Source of the DNA: Chelydra serpentina
Taxonomy: Eukaryota > Chordata > Testudines > Chelydridae
Reading direction: 5' to 3'
Assembly: GCA_037349315.1 (NCBI GenBank)
Contig: JBAIAC010000004.1
Span: 78,360,501-78,424,500 of the forward strand
DNA: 64,000 bases
In this document: one piece after another, positions 1 through 9,100 of the stretch
Layout of the letters: every line of letters starts with the position of its first letter
Position numbering within the stretch: position 1 is the first letter of the stretch
Notes under the pieces: generated by a model
What the model was told of the DNA's origin: nothing
Databases searched by the model: none
Seen by the model: only the letters and a program-made list of their open reading frames with translations
Position numbers and translations under genes: made by a program

Positions 1-60
1 TTTATTTGTGTGTGTGGCGGTTTTTTTCCTTCTTGATAGGAGCATAGGAGGAAAGGCTAT

Positions 61-1105
61 GACATCTACAGAGGTAGCAGTGGTAGTAACTCAAGGAATG
101 GAAAAGATAATGCAGATGGCTGGATGTGGAAGCTGTGGGATGTACAATATTCTGGAGCGGATACCTGAAAAGTGCTTCATTTGTATGAAGTGATGCCTGA
201 TAGATCTCATGGAAGAGTTGGTCTGAGGTTTGGAGATGCAGACAGAAACTATGGTTGAGTTTCTAAGGGAATTTGAGTTGATATGGAGAGAAGTAAACAG
301 GAAATTAAAGGAAAATCTCAAGACTTGTAGATACATGCTGGACCAGAGAACTGTGAGGGTAAACTGCTGGATGAGTCAAGTGGCTAGTGGTAGCATGTGA
401 CTACAAGAACAAGGCAGAGGAAAAGACTGGCTAGTGAAGGAGAAACAGAGTTGAAGAACAGGTTCACTGAGTTGGAAAATGAAGGGAAGAGGCAGGCAGT
501 AATAGACAATGGGAAACCAAGAAAGAAGGGAAGAGTGGCTAGTGCTACAAGAAGAGGGGAAGAGACCAGGGCCGGCTCCAGGCACCAGCCTACCAAGCAC
601 GTGTTTGGGGCGACACCTGGAGGGGGGCGGCACTCAAGGTTGTTGTTTTTTTTAATTTACAAAAAAACTAATCTTCGTCTGGCGCCCCTGCCAGTGGAGC
701 GGGGCCGCTGGCGTGCATGGTGCCATGCTCCCCACCGGCGCCCTGGCCAGGGGAGCTGGGCGGCAGGCGTTCCGCGCTCCCCACCGGCAGGGGGAGCGGG
801 GCGGCGGGCATGCCACCCTCCCAGCTGGCCCCCCCGGCATTTTGGCGGGGCAGCGTTGTTGGGGGGGGGCGCTGGTGGGTTTTTGGAGTTTTTTTTTCCT
901 TGGGGCGGCCAAAAAGGTAGGGCCGGCCCTGGAAGAGACAATGCAGATAGCCACAATTCAGAGCCAAAAGAGGAAAGAGGATGACTCACAGAAGATTGCA
1001 AATGAGAACAGAAGACAAGAAGATTTGCAGCCAGAAAGAACAGAATTGGAAAAGCTGGAGAATTGCACCAACACCAGCAAGAGGCAAGTCTACGTGATTG
1101 GGGAC
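61..1105 (+). pseudogene. CR1-type LINE ORF1, N-terminal half (decayed)
   Basis: The plus strand from the ATG at 61 reads a Cys-rich segment with paired cysteines (C-x2-C around 121-131, C-x2-C around 172-183), then stops and shifts. Beyond them, Leu/Glu-rich helical text typical of CR1 ORF1 continues to about 560 and again from 940. The last codons before 1105 read a Val-Ile-Gly-Asp string, which continues as Ser-Leu-Leu after the inserted element, at 7990. That is the GDSL block of the SGNH esterase known in CR1 ORF1 proteins. A hAT MITE (567-931) and the LTR element (1106-7984) interrupt it. Stops near 190, 224 and 400 show it was already dead. Zinc-finger and esterase naming is by remembered family motifs; a related LINE clade is possible. 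Confidence 0.6.
567..931. mobile_element. hAT-type MITE, copy 1 (365 bp, G-rich interior)
   Basis: It begins CAGGGCCGGCTCCAG and ends in an imperfect inverted copy of that terminus (AGGGCCGGCCCTG at 919-931). The 8-bp sequence GAAGAGAC lies directly on each side (559-566 and 932-939), the target duplication length of hAT transposons. No transposase is encoded, so it is non-autonomous. The interior is GC-rich with G runs and gives spurious ORFs on both strands. A relative sits at 59356-59776. Confidence 0.85.
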
Positions 1106-1149
1106 TGTCATAAATATGAAGGGAAGGGGGAGAGGGTCTGATGCAGTGC

Positions 1150-1156
1150 TATAAAA
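1150..1156 (+). promoter_or_regulatory. TATA box in the 5' LTR
   Basis: TATAAAA lies 44 bp into the LTR. A CCAAT-like GACCAATAAGG motif lies downstream near 1223. The same TATA sequence occurs at the matching place in the 3' LTR (7218-7224). The transcription start is inferred to be shortly downstream; nothing in the sequence proves it. Confidence 0.55.
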
Positions 1157-1566
1157 TCCTCTTTCCAGTAAAGGGTTAAGAAATGCAGGTAGCCAGACTG
1201 ACACCTGACCTGGCTGGGCTCTGACCAATAAGGGGACAAGATACTTTCAAACTTGGGAGGGGGGAAGGTTTTAGTGAGTGTCTTTGTCTGGGAGAGAGTG
1301 ATCTTGGAAGACAGAAGGAACCTACAGAAAATCAAACCTCCCTCTTCTGAAGTAAGTTTAGATAGTATAGCGTATAGATTCTGTTTATTTGGCTTGGTGT
1401 ATTCCCTGTGTTAGAAAGGGCAAAGGGGGGGGGGAGGTATTCATGGTTATCTGTAACGTTAAGGTTTTGTCCAGAGGGGGAAATCTCTCTGAGTGTGGAA
1501 ATATAGTGCCCTGTGAAATAGTTACCATCCTGATTTTACAGAGATGATTTTACCTTCTTTATGTTT

Positions 1567-1572
1567 AATAAA
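1567..1572 (+). promoter_or_regulatory. Poly(A) signal AATAAA in the 5' LTR
   Basis: AATAAA lies about 417 bp downstream of the TATA box, defining a long R region. The copy that would act in mRNA 3' ends is in the 3' LTR at 7635-7640. Confidence 0.55.
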
Positions 1573-1916
1573 ATCCTTCTTTTAAGAAGTTGACTGTTTT
1601 CTATAGTGTTAAAACCCAGGGGGTGGGTTTTTAGATCACTGTGTAACCAATTGGTTGGGAGATTGTTCTCAAGCTTCCCCAGGAAAGGGGGTGTACGGCT
1701 TGAGGGGGCATTTTGGGGGGGAGGGAAGTTCAAGTGATTCCTTTCCTGGATTCCTGTTAGACATTTGATGGTGGCAGTAAGAAGCATTTCTCGGGGTGCA
1801 GGGAATTTTGTACCTTGGGGGGGTTTACCCTAAGCTGGTAAAATAGGCTTAGGGGCTCTGAATGCGGGTCCCCACGTCTTTACCCTAGAGTTTAGAGTGG
1901 GGAAGGAACCCTGACA

Positions 1917-1936
1917 TGGTGGCAGAGCGGTGGGAT
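1917..1936 (+). promoter_or_regulatory. Primer binding site, probable tRNA-Leu
   Basis: Directly after the LTR terminal CA comes TGGTGGCAGAGCGGTGGGAT. The first nine bases and the last nine match the complement of a vertebrate tRNA-Leu (AAG/UAG type) 3' end as I recall it, with two extra bases (AG) between. Position and the TGG start fit a minus-strand primer site; the tRNA identity is moderately sure. Confidence 0.6.
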
Positions 1937-2176
1937 CTATTGAACCAGAGAGTTTTTTTGAACCAGACACAGGGAGTTTAGATTTTTTTTTTCTCTTCTC
2001 TCTAGCTCTTTCCTGTAGCTGCTGGAAGCAGGGAGGGGGGAGGGGTTAAGCTGCTAGGAGCTAGAGTATCTACATATGAAAGCAGGTAGTTAACCCCTAC
2101 AGGGAATACCCAAGCAAAGTTTTTTTTCTTTTCTAACACTATCGGGTTAAGACAGATTAAAAACAGAAAGGCTAAG

Positions 2177-5100
2177 ATGACTGCCAGTGAAGCAGCTATT
2201 AAACTTGAGATAGCCCGGCTACAAGCTGATGAGGAGGAGAAGAAACATGCAAGACTGCTACAACTTAAACAGATGGAGATGGAAGAGAAGGAGAGAGAGA
2301 GGAAGCATGCTGAGGAGGAGAAGGAGAGAGAGAGGAAGCATGCTGAGGAGGAGAGGAAGCATGCTATGGAGGAGAAGGAGAGAGAGAGGAAGCATGCTGA
2401 GGAGGAGAGGAAGCATGCTGAGGAGGAGAAGGAGAGAGAGAGGAAGCATGCTGAGGAGGAGAGGAAGTATGCTATGGAGGAGAAGGAGAGAGAGAGGAAG
2501 CATGCTGAGGAGGAGAAAGACAGAGAGAGGAAGTATGCTGAGGAGGAGAAAGACAGAGAGAGGAAGCATGCCCTGGAGATGGAGAAGACCAGGGCGGAGC
2601 AGAATCTACCGGATAACACTAATAATCCTTCCCCAACAACCCACAAATGGGAGCGACTATGTCCACCGTATGATGAATCCCGGGATATTGCTGAATATTT
2701 TCTCACCTTTGAGAGACTATGCAATCTCCATCACATTCCTGATGATCACAAAATGACCCTATTGGTAGCAAAGTTGACTGGAAGTGCTCTGGACATATTC
2801 AATGACATGCCTATTGATGAGGCTTCTGACTATGAGAAATTCAAGGATTTGGTTTTAAAACAATTTCAAGTTACACCTGAAACTTACAGAGTAAAATTTC
2901 GAACCCTTATCCGAGGGCCCGGACTAAGTAATGTAGCTTATGTAAACCGGATAAAGGAGCTGTTAAAAAAATGGGTCAAGGGAAGGAATGTTACTAGCTT
3001 TGAAGGAGTGTGTGATTTGATGGCTCAGGAACAATTCCTGAATATGTCCAAGGATGATATAAGACAGTGTTTATGGGATAAGAAAATGGACTCAGCAGAC
3101 AGCCTTGCTGCTTATGCTGATCAATACGAACAGTCCCAGATCAGCAGAGGGGCAAGGAAATTTGGTACACAAGGGGTGCAGGAAGCAGAGAGGAACAACC
3201 CTGGTCATAGTTTGGGGAGATACCAGAAAGGAAAACCCGAGACCACATCCCCTCACCAGGAGCAGCCCAAGGCCCCACAAGGGAAAACCCAGACCCCTTA
3301 TTGCCCCACCACCCCATTCTCCAGCAACCCACCTCGCCCCACTGACCAGTCAGCTGGGCGATGTTTCAAATGTAACGAATTGGGGCATGTGAAGGCCAAC
3401 TGCCCCAAGAACCCCAACAGAATACAGTTCATTGCACCGGGGTCACACCAAAGGTCCTCAGGCCCAGATGCCTCCCAGATACCCTTGGAACGAAGGGAAA
3501 CGGTGAGTGTGGGCGGAAAAAGGGTTACAGCGTGGAGGGACACCGGAGCACAAGTGTCGGCTATCCACAGATCCTTAGTGGACCCCAGCTTCATCAACCC
3601 AGAGGCACAAGTGACAATTCAACCCTTCAAGTCCAACTCTTTTAATTTACCTACAGCCGTGTTGCCTGTCCAGTACAAGGGCTGGTCAGGAAATTGGACT
3701 TTTGCAGTCTATGATGATTATCCAATTCCCATGTTGCTGGGGGAAGACTTGACCAATTGTGTGAAGCTAGCCAAGAGGGTGGGAATGGTCACCCGCAGCC
3801 AGGCTAAGCAAGCTGTCACACCTAGCTCTGTTCCTGGGACTTCCACCGGAACCCCATCTGTACTACCAGAGACCCAGATAGAGGTGGTGGAACCGGACAC
3901 CCTGCCAACGACTGCAACAGCCGTCGTGGATCCAATCACAGAAACCCGACCCAAGCCAGTCTCGGAACTGGAACAGACGAAACAACCAGCACCAGAACCA
4001 TTGCCAGCACTGAGTCCAGCGCTTGCAACCCCAGCTACCGTACCAACACCCGAGGGCACCACCGAGCCTGCAATGGCAGCAGCAACCGATAACTCCATAC
4101 AAGAGGCTCAGCCAGAGCCTGAATTACCACATTGTGCACCAGCGGAGAGTGGTTCACAGTCAACGGAAACAACCCCATCACCTACACCGCTTCCAGAGGG
4201 ACCCAGCCCAGGTCTACAACCCAGTGAGGAACTGATGTCTCCAGCATCTAGGGAACAGTTCCAAGCCGAGCAGGAAGCAGATGAAAGCCTACAGAGAGCT
4301 TGGACAGTGGGACGGAGCACCCCACTGCCTCTCAGCTCTTCTAATCAATCCCGGTTTGTTATAGAAAAAGGCCTTTTATATAAGGAGACTCTTTCTGGTG
4401 GACACCAGGAAGATTGGCGTCCTCAGAGACAGTTAGTGGTTCCGACTAAGTACCGGCTAAAGCTCTTGAGCTTAGCCCATGATCATCCTAGTGGTCATGC
4501 TGGGGTGAACAGAACCAAAGACCGTTTGGGGAGGTCATTCCACTGGGAGGGAATGGGCAAGGATGTTTCTACCTATGTCCGGTCTTGTGAGGTGTGCCAA
4601 AGAGTGGGAAAACCCCAAGACCAGGTCAAAGCCCCTCTCCAGCCACTCCCCATAATTGAAGTTCCATTTCAGCGGGTAGCTGTGGATATTCTGGGTCCTT
4701 TTCCGAAAAAGACACCCAGAGGAAAGCAGTACATACTGACTTTCATGGATTTTGCCACCCGATGGCCAGAAGCAGTAGCTCTGAGCAACACCCGGGCTAA
4801 AAGTGTATGCCAGGCATTAACAGAGATTTTTGCCAGGGTAGGTTGGCCCGCCGACATCCTTACTGATTCGGGAACTAATTTCCTGGCAGGGAGCATGAAA
4901 AGCCTGTGGGAAGCTCATGGGGTGAACCACTTGGTTGCCACCCCTTACCACCATCAAACAAATGGTCTGGTGGAGAAGTTTAATGGAACTTTGGGAGCCA
5001 TGATACGTAAATTCGTAACCCAGCACTCCAACGATTGGGACCTAGTGTTACAGCAGTTGCTCTTTGCCTACAGGGCTGTACCACATCCCAGTTTAGGGTT

Positions 5101-7024
5101 TTCACCATTTGAACTTGTGTATGGCCGCGAGGTTAAAGGGCCATTACAGCTAGTGAAACAGCAATGGGAGGGGTTTACGCCTTCTTCGGAAACTAACATT
5201 CTGGACTTTGTAAGCAACCTACAAAACACCCTCCGAGACTCTTTAGCTCTTGCTAGAGAAAACCTAAAAGGGGCTCAGGAAGAGCAAAAGGCCTGGTATG
5301 ATAAACATGCCAGAGAGCGTTCCTTTAAAGTAGGGGACCAAGTCATGGTCTTGAAGGCGCTCCGGGCCCATAAAATGGAAGCGTCATGGGAAGGGCCATT
5401 TACGGTCCAAGAACGCCTGGGAGCTGTGAACTATCTCATAGCATTCCCCACCACAACTCTCAAGCCTAAAGTGTACCATGTTAATTCTCTAAAGCCTTTT
5501 TTCCCCCGAGAATTGAAGGTTTGTCAGTTTACTGCCCAGGGAGCAGAAGACGCTGAGTGGCCTGAAGGTGTCTACTACGAAGGGAAAAATGATGGTGCCG
5601 TGGAAGAGGTGAACCTCTCCATGACCCTCGGACGTATGCAGCGCCAGCAAATCCAGGAGCTGTGCACTAAATTCGCACCGATGTTCTCAGCCATCCCAGG
5701 ACTGACCGAACGGGCATACCACTCCATTGACACAGGTAATGCCCACCCAATTAGAGCCCGACCTTACCGAGTGGCTCCTCACGCCAAAACTGCTATAGAA
5801 CGGGAGGTTCAAGACATGCTACAGATGGGTATAATCCGTCCCTCTAGCAGTGCATGGGCCTCTCCCGTGGTTCTAGTCCCCAAACCAGATGGGGAAATAC
5901 GCTTTTGCGTGGACTACCGTACACTAAATGCTGTGACTTGCCCAGACAACTATCCAATGCCTCGCACAGATGAACTATTGGAGAAACTGGGACGTGCCCA
6001 GTTCATCTCCACCTTAGACTTAACCAAGGGGTACTGGCAGGTGCCGCTAGATGAATCCGCCAAGGAAAAGTCAGCCTTCATCACCCATGTCGGGCTGTAT
6101 GAATTTAATGTGCTCCCTTTCGGGCTGCGGAATGCACCTGCCACATTCCAGAAACTGGTAGATAGTCTCCTAGCGGGATTGGGAGAATCGGCAGTTGCCT
6201 ATCTTGACGATGTGGCCATATTTTCTGACTCATGGGCCGAACACCTGGAGCATCTCCAGAAGGTCTTCGAGCGCATACGAGAGGCAGGACTAACTGTTAA
6301 GGCTAAAAAGTGTCAAATAGGCCTCAACAGAGTGACTTACCTTGGACACCAGGTGGGTCAAGGAACTATTAACCCCCTACAGGCCAAGGTGGAGGCTATC
6401 CAAAAGTGGCCTGTCCCAAAGTCAAAGAAACAGGTCCAATCTTTCTTAGGCTTGGCCGGATATTACAGGCGATTTGTACCGCATTACAGCCAAATCGCCG
6501 CCCCTCTAACTGACCTAACCAGAAAGAACCAGCCAAATGCGGTTCAGTGGACTGATGAGTGTCGGAAGGCCTTTAATCAGCTTAAAGCAACACTCATGTC
6601 TGACCCTGTGCTAAGGGCCCCGGACTTTGATAAACCGTTCCTAGTAACCACAGATGCGTCCGAGCGTGGTGTGGGAGCAGTCTTAATGCAGGAAGGACCA
6701 GATCAAGAATTCCATCCTGTCGTGTTTCTCAGCAAGAAGCTGTCTGAGAGGGAAAGCCACTGGTCAATCAGTGAGAAGGAATGTTACGCCATTGTCTACG
6801 CTCTAGAAAAGCTACGCCCATACGTTTGGGGACGGCGTTTCCACCTGCAAACTGACCATGCTGCACTAAAGTGGCTTAATACCGCTAAGGGAAATAACAA
6901 AAAACTCCTTCGATGGAGTTTAGCTCTCCAAGATTTTGATTTTGAAATACAACACATTTCAGGAGCTTCTAACAAAGTGGCTGATGCACTCTCCCGTGAA
7001 AGTTTCCTCGAACCAACTGGTTAA
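2177..7024 (+). CDS. Gag-Pol polyprotein, Gmr1-like (Gag-PR-IN-RT-RH)
   Basis: One 1615-residue ORF with no frameshift between gag and pol. In order: a highly charged repetitive coiled-coil N-terminus (about 1-150, repeat core 37-135); a capsid-like region (about 160-236); a SCAN-like segment (about 237-320); one CCHC zinc knuckle (C396, C399, H404, C409); an aspartic protease with DTGA at 455-458; a Pro/Thr-rich linker (about 545-700); integrase with an HHCC module (H768, H774, C804, C807) and catalytic D837, D897, E933 (35 residues between the last two); a GPY/F-like module (W1071-F1075); RT with the YLDD box at 1342-1345; RNase H with D1493, E1535, D1560. All catalytic residues are present. 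It would make structural proteins and the enzymes for reverse transcription and integration. The single fused ORF implies that Gag is released by the protease. Confidence 0.95.
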   Translation: MTASEAAIKLEIARLQADEEEKKHARLLQLKQMEMEEKERERKHAEEEKERERKHAEEERKHAMEEKERERKHAEEERKHAEEEKERERKHAEEERKYAMEEKERERKHAEEEKDRERKYAEEEKDRERKHALEMEKTRAEQNLPDNTNNPSPTTHKWERLCPPYDESRDIAEYFLTFERLCNLHHIPDDHKMTLLVAKLTGSALDIFNDMPIDEASDYEKFKDLVLKQFQVTPETYRVKFRTLIRGPGLSNVAYVNRIKELLKKWVKGRNVTSFEGVCDLMAQEQFLNMSKDDIRQCLWDKKMDSADSLAAYADQYEQSQISRGARKFGTQGVQEAERNNPGHSLGRYQKGKPETTSPHQEQPKAPQGKTQTPYCPTTPFSSNPPRPTDQSAGRCFKCNELGHVKANCPKNPNRIQFIAPGSHQRSSGPDASQIPLERRETVSVGGKRVTAWRDTGAQVSAIHRSLVDPSFINPEAQVTIQPFKSNSFNLPTAVLPVQYKGWSGNWTFAVYDDYPIPMLLGEDLTNCVKLAKRVGMVTRSQAKQAVTPSSVPGTSTGTPSVLPETQIEVVEPDTLPTTATAVVDPITETRPKPVSELEQTKQPAPEPLPALSPALATPATVPTPEGTTEPAMAAATDNSIQEAQPEPELPHCAPAESGSQSTETTPSPTPLPEGPSPGLQPSEELMSPASREQFQAEQEADESLQRAWTVGRSTPLPLSSSNQSRFVIEKGLLYKETLSGGHQEDWRPQRQLVVPTKYRLKLLSLAHDHPSGHAGVNRTKDRLGRSFHWEGMGKDVSTYVRSCEVCQRVGKPQDQVKAPLQPLPIIEVPFQRVAVDILGPFPKKTPRGKQYILTFMDFATRWPEAVALSNTRAKSVCQALTEIFARVGWPADILTDSGTNFLAGSMKSLWEAHGVNHLVATPYHHQTNGLVEKFNGTLGAMIRKFVTQHSNDWDLVLQQLLFAYRAVPHPSLGFSPFELVYGREVKGPLQLVKQQWEGFTPSSETNILDFVSNLQNTLRDSLALARENLKGAQEEQKAWYDKHARERSFKVGDQVMVLKALRAHKMEASWEGPFTVQERLGAVNYLIAFPTTTLKPKVYHVNSLKPFFPRELKVCQFTAQGAEDAEWPEGVYYEGKNDGAVEEVNLSMTLGRMQRQQIQELCTKFAPMFSAIPGLTERAYHSIDTGNAHPIRARPYRVAPHAKTAIEREVQDMLQMGIIRPSSSAWASPVVLVPKPDGEIRFCVDYRTLNAVTCPDNYPMPRTDELLEKLGRAQFISTLDLTKGYWQVPLDESAKEKSAFITHVGLYEFNVLPFGLRNAPATFQKLVDSLLAGLGESAVAYLDDVAIFSDSWAEHLEHLQKVFERIREAGLTVKAKKCQIGLNRVTYLGHQVGQGTINPLQAKVEAIQKWPVPKSKKQVQSFLGLAGYYRRFVPHYSQIAAPLTDLTRKNQPNAVQWTDECRKAFNQLKATLMSDPVLRAPDFDKPFLVTTDASERGVGAVLMQEGPDQEFHPVVFLSKKLSERESHWSISEKECYAIVYALEKLRPYVWGRRFHLQTDHAALKWLNTAKGNNKKLLRWSLALQDFDFEIQHISGASNKVADALSRESFLEPTG
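2281..2590 (+). repeat. In-frame purine-rich tandem repeat in gag
   Basis: Imperfect units built on GAGGAGAAGGAGAGAGAGAG and GAAGCATGCTGAGGAG recur about nine times, encoding Glu/Lys/Arg-rich blocks of the type EEKERERKHA with shorter EERKHA inserts. All unit lengths are multiples of three, so the frame is kept. It would form a long charged helix. The repeat gives open but meaningless reading frames on both strands. Confidence 0.9.
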
Positions 7025-7173
7025 AATCGTCCTTGCAATGTGGACAATATTGTTAGTCTTTATCCAGTTATTAGTATATTTGGAGATTCATGTGTCTTAT
7101 TACTTTGTTTTCTTTTAAAGCTCCAGGAAGAAATCACAGCCAGTGTTTCACACTATCGGTGATTTGGGGGGCG
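7025..7173 (+). other. 3' untranslated segment and polypurine-like tract
   Basis: 149 bp between the Gag-Pol stop and the 3' LTR. It ends GATTTGGGGGGCG just before the LTR TGTCA; the G run is the likely plus-strand primer, although a C breaks the purine run two bases before the LTR. There is no envelope ORF here. Confidence 0.6.
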
Positions 7174-7984
7174 TGTCATAAATATGAAGGGAAGGGGGAG
7201 AGGGTCTGATGCAGTGCTATAAAATCCTCTTTCCAGTAAAGGGTTAAGAAATGCAGGTAGCCAGACTGACACCTGACCTGGCTGGGCTCTGACCAATAAG
7301 GGGACAAGATACTTTCAAACTTGGGAGGGGGGAAGGTTTTAGTGAGTGTCTTTGTCTGGGAGAGAGTGATCTTGGAAGACAGAAGGAACCTACAGAAAAT
7401 CAAACCTCCCTCTTCTGAAGTAAGTTTAGATAGTATAGCGTATAGATTCTGTTTATTTGGCTTGGTGTATTCCCTGTGTTAGAAAGGGCAAAGGGGGGGG
7501 GGAGGTATTCATGGTTATCTGTAACGTTAAGGTTTTGTCCAGAGGGGGAAATCTCTCTGAGTGTGGAAATATAGTGCCCTGTGAAATAGTTACCATCCTG
7601 ATTTTACAGAGATGATTTTACCTTCTTTATGTTTAATAAAATCCTTCTTTTAAGAAGTTGACTGTTTTCTATAGTGTTAAAACCCAGGGGGTGGGTTTTT
7701 AGATCACTGTGTAACCAATTGGTTGGGAGATTGTTCTCAAGCTTCCCCAGGAAAGGGGGTGTACGGCTTGAGGGGGCATTTTGGGGGGGAGGGAAGTTCA
7801 AGTGATTCCTTTCCTGGATTCCTGTTAGACATTTGATGGTGGCAGTAAGAAGCATTTCTCGGGGTGCAGGGAATTTTGTACCTTGGGGGGGTTTACCCTA
7901 AGCTGGTAAAATAGGCTTAGGGGCTCTGAATGCGGGTCCCCACGTCTTTACCCTAGAGTTTAGAGTGGGGAAGGAACCCTGACA
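7174..7984 (+). repeat. 3' LTR of the Gmr1-like element (811 bp)
   Basis: Same length as the 5' LTR, with no difference found in a line-by-line comparison. It is followed by the GGGAC target duplication at 7985-7989. The poly(A) signal at 7635-7640 would end the genomic transcript. Confidence 0.95.
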
Positions 7985-8436
7985 GGGACTCTCTGCTAAG
8001 AAGAATAGACAGGCCTGTCACCAGAGCTAATCCAGACACAAGAAGGGTGTTCTGTTTGCCGGGAGCTAAGATTCAGAATGTGGACTTGAGGCTGAAGAGG
8101 ATCGTAATGGGAGTGAGAAAGAATCCACTGATTGTCCTTCATATGAGAATAAATAATACTGCTAGATTCTTGCTGGGATGCATCAAGGAAGACTACGTCA
8201 GGCTGGGGAAGATGCTTAAAGAAATGGAGGCTCAGGTGATCTTCAGTGGGATTCTACCTGTCTGAAGAGGAGGAGAGTAAAGATGAGACAAGATTATGAT
8301 GATCAACAGATGGCTCAGGCAATGGTGCTATAAGGAGGGTTTGGGAATGTTTGACCCGTGGGAGGCATTCACTGACAGAGGACAGTTCTCATGGGATGGA
8401 TTCCATCTAAGTAGGGAGGAAAATAAACTTCTGGGA
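7985..8436 (+). pseudogene. CR1-type LINE ORF1, C-terminal half (SGNH esterase)
   Basis: Downstream of the inserted element the frame resumes with Ser-Leu-Leu and continues through 8047-8265 with a CLPGAKI-like block, an IVLHMRINNTARF block (corresponding to the family's G-x-N-D block, here degraded to RINN), and QVIFSGILPV. After a stop at 8263 another frame (8300-8436) reads a tryptophan-rich stretch ending DGFHLSREENKLLG and stop. The D-x-x-H element matches the last catalytic block of SGNH hydrolases. CR1 ORF1 esterases are known from birds and reptiles. This copy is dead through stops, frameshift, the degraded block and two insertions. Confidence 0.65.
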
Positions 8437-9100
8437 TAGAGGTGGGCAGGATGGAAGGATAAACAAAAATAAGTCTGCAACTAGGGTCTTTAATTTTTTT
8501 TAAAGGCAAACTTTAAGAAATTAAGGGAATTAGGGAAGTGGACTGGAATGAAGAAATCACGGACCTGAATGTAGGGAGGCTTCTACTGTGCTAGGAGCAA
8601 TGGCTGAGAAATTATGGTTGCCTCCTGCACCAGAGTGCAATGGAGGAGTTGCCTGTGCTCTCCCCTCCCACACATAACGCCTTTGTCTCTATTTTAAGAA
8701 TGAGTTAACTAATTTACTCACCATTTCCTGCTCTCATTATACAATCATTCTTTCCAGAACTGATTCCTTTAGTCTAGTTTTTTGTTAGGGATTTTGTCAC
8801 AAAGGAACATAATATCCAAATTGGAGATGGATAAACCCCAGAGTTTCCAACATGTGTTTTATTTGGATAAACATCTTAACATTTGGATACTTATCTAATT
8901 CTTCTTAGATCTGCAACAATGAGCCAGAAATGCTGTAAGAATAGTGTATTTTGGCACTTGAATACCTATCCAGATTACAAAGAAATGAAAAAGAATGAGG
9001 GGAAATGTTAAGCAAACTATACTGAATCCCAGAAAAGGTTTCATTCATTTTTCAGACCAAGATTCAAAGAGAGGTAGTGTGACATTCTGCTAGGGACATC
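8437..9100. other. No recognised feature
   Basis: AT-rich sequence after the LINE ORF1 remnant. It may include the 3' part of that LINE, but no RT motif is visible and no other repeat was recognised. Confidence 0.4.

Larger units (their letters stand above)
1106..1916 (+). repeat. 5' LTR of the Gmr1-like element (811 bp)
   Basis: It starts TGTCATAAATATG and ends GAACCCTGACA. It matches 7174-7984 in every stretch compared by eye, including a run of ten G near 1426. It holds a TATA box (1150-1156) and a poly(A) signal (1567-1572), so it carries both promoter and 3'-end signals as expected. Confidence 0.95.
1106..7984 (+). mobile_element. Full-length Gmr1-like Ty3/gypsy LTR retrotransposon
   Basis: The element is complete: 5' LTR 1106-1916, leader with a primer binding site, one gag-pol ORF (2177-7024), a short 3' untranslated segment with a G run, and 3' LTR 7174-7984. 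The target sequence GGGAC is duplicated at 1101-1105 and 7985-7989. LTR ends are TGTCA and TGACA. Pol order is protease, integrase, RT, RNase H, which among Ty3/gypsy elements is known for the Gmr1 group described in fish and other deuterostomes. RT and RNase H motifs and the GPY/F-like module after integrase place it in Ty3/gypsy, not Ty1/copia. It sits inside the CR1-type ORF1 and has no visible lesion, so it may be able to move. No envelope gene is present. Confidence 0.93.

Noticed and set aside
397..984. 195-residue plus-strand ORF
   Set aside because: It runs through the hAT MITE at 567-931 and joins unrelated sequence; GC-rich filler.
2002..2724. 240-residue Ser/Leu-rich minus-strand ORF
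   Set aside because: It is the antisense of the purine-rich gag repeat; the repeat keeps all frames open.
2229..2756. 175-residue Arg-rich plus-strand ORF
   Set aside because: Alternative frame of the same gag repeat; no independent start context or domain.
1106..7984. Ty1/copia (Pseudoviridae-type) assignment from the IN-before-RT order
   Set aside because: The RT and RNase H motifs and the GPY/F-like module after integrase are of Ty3/gypsy type; the order alone is explained by the Gmr1 group.
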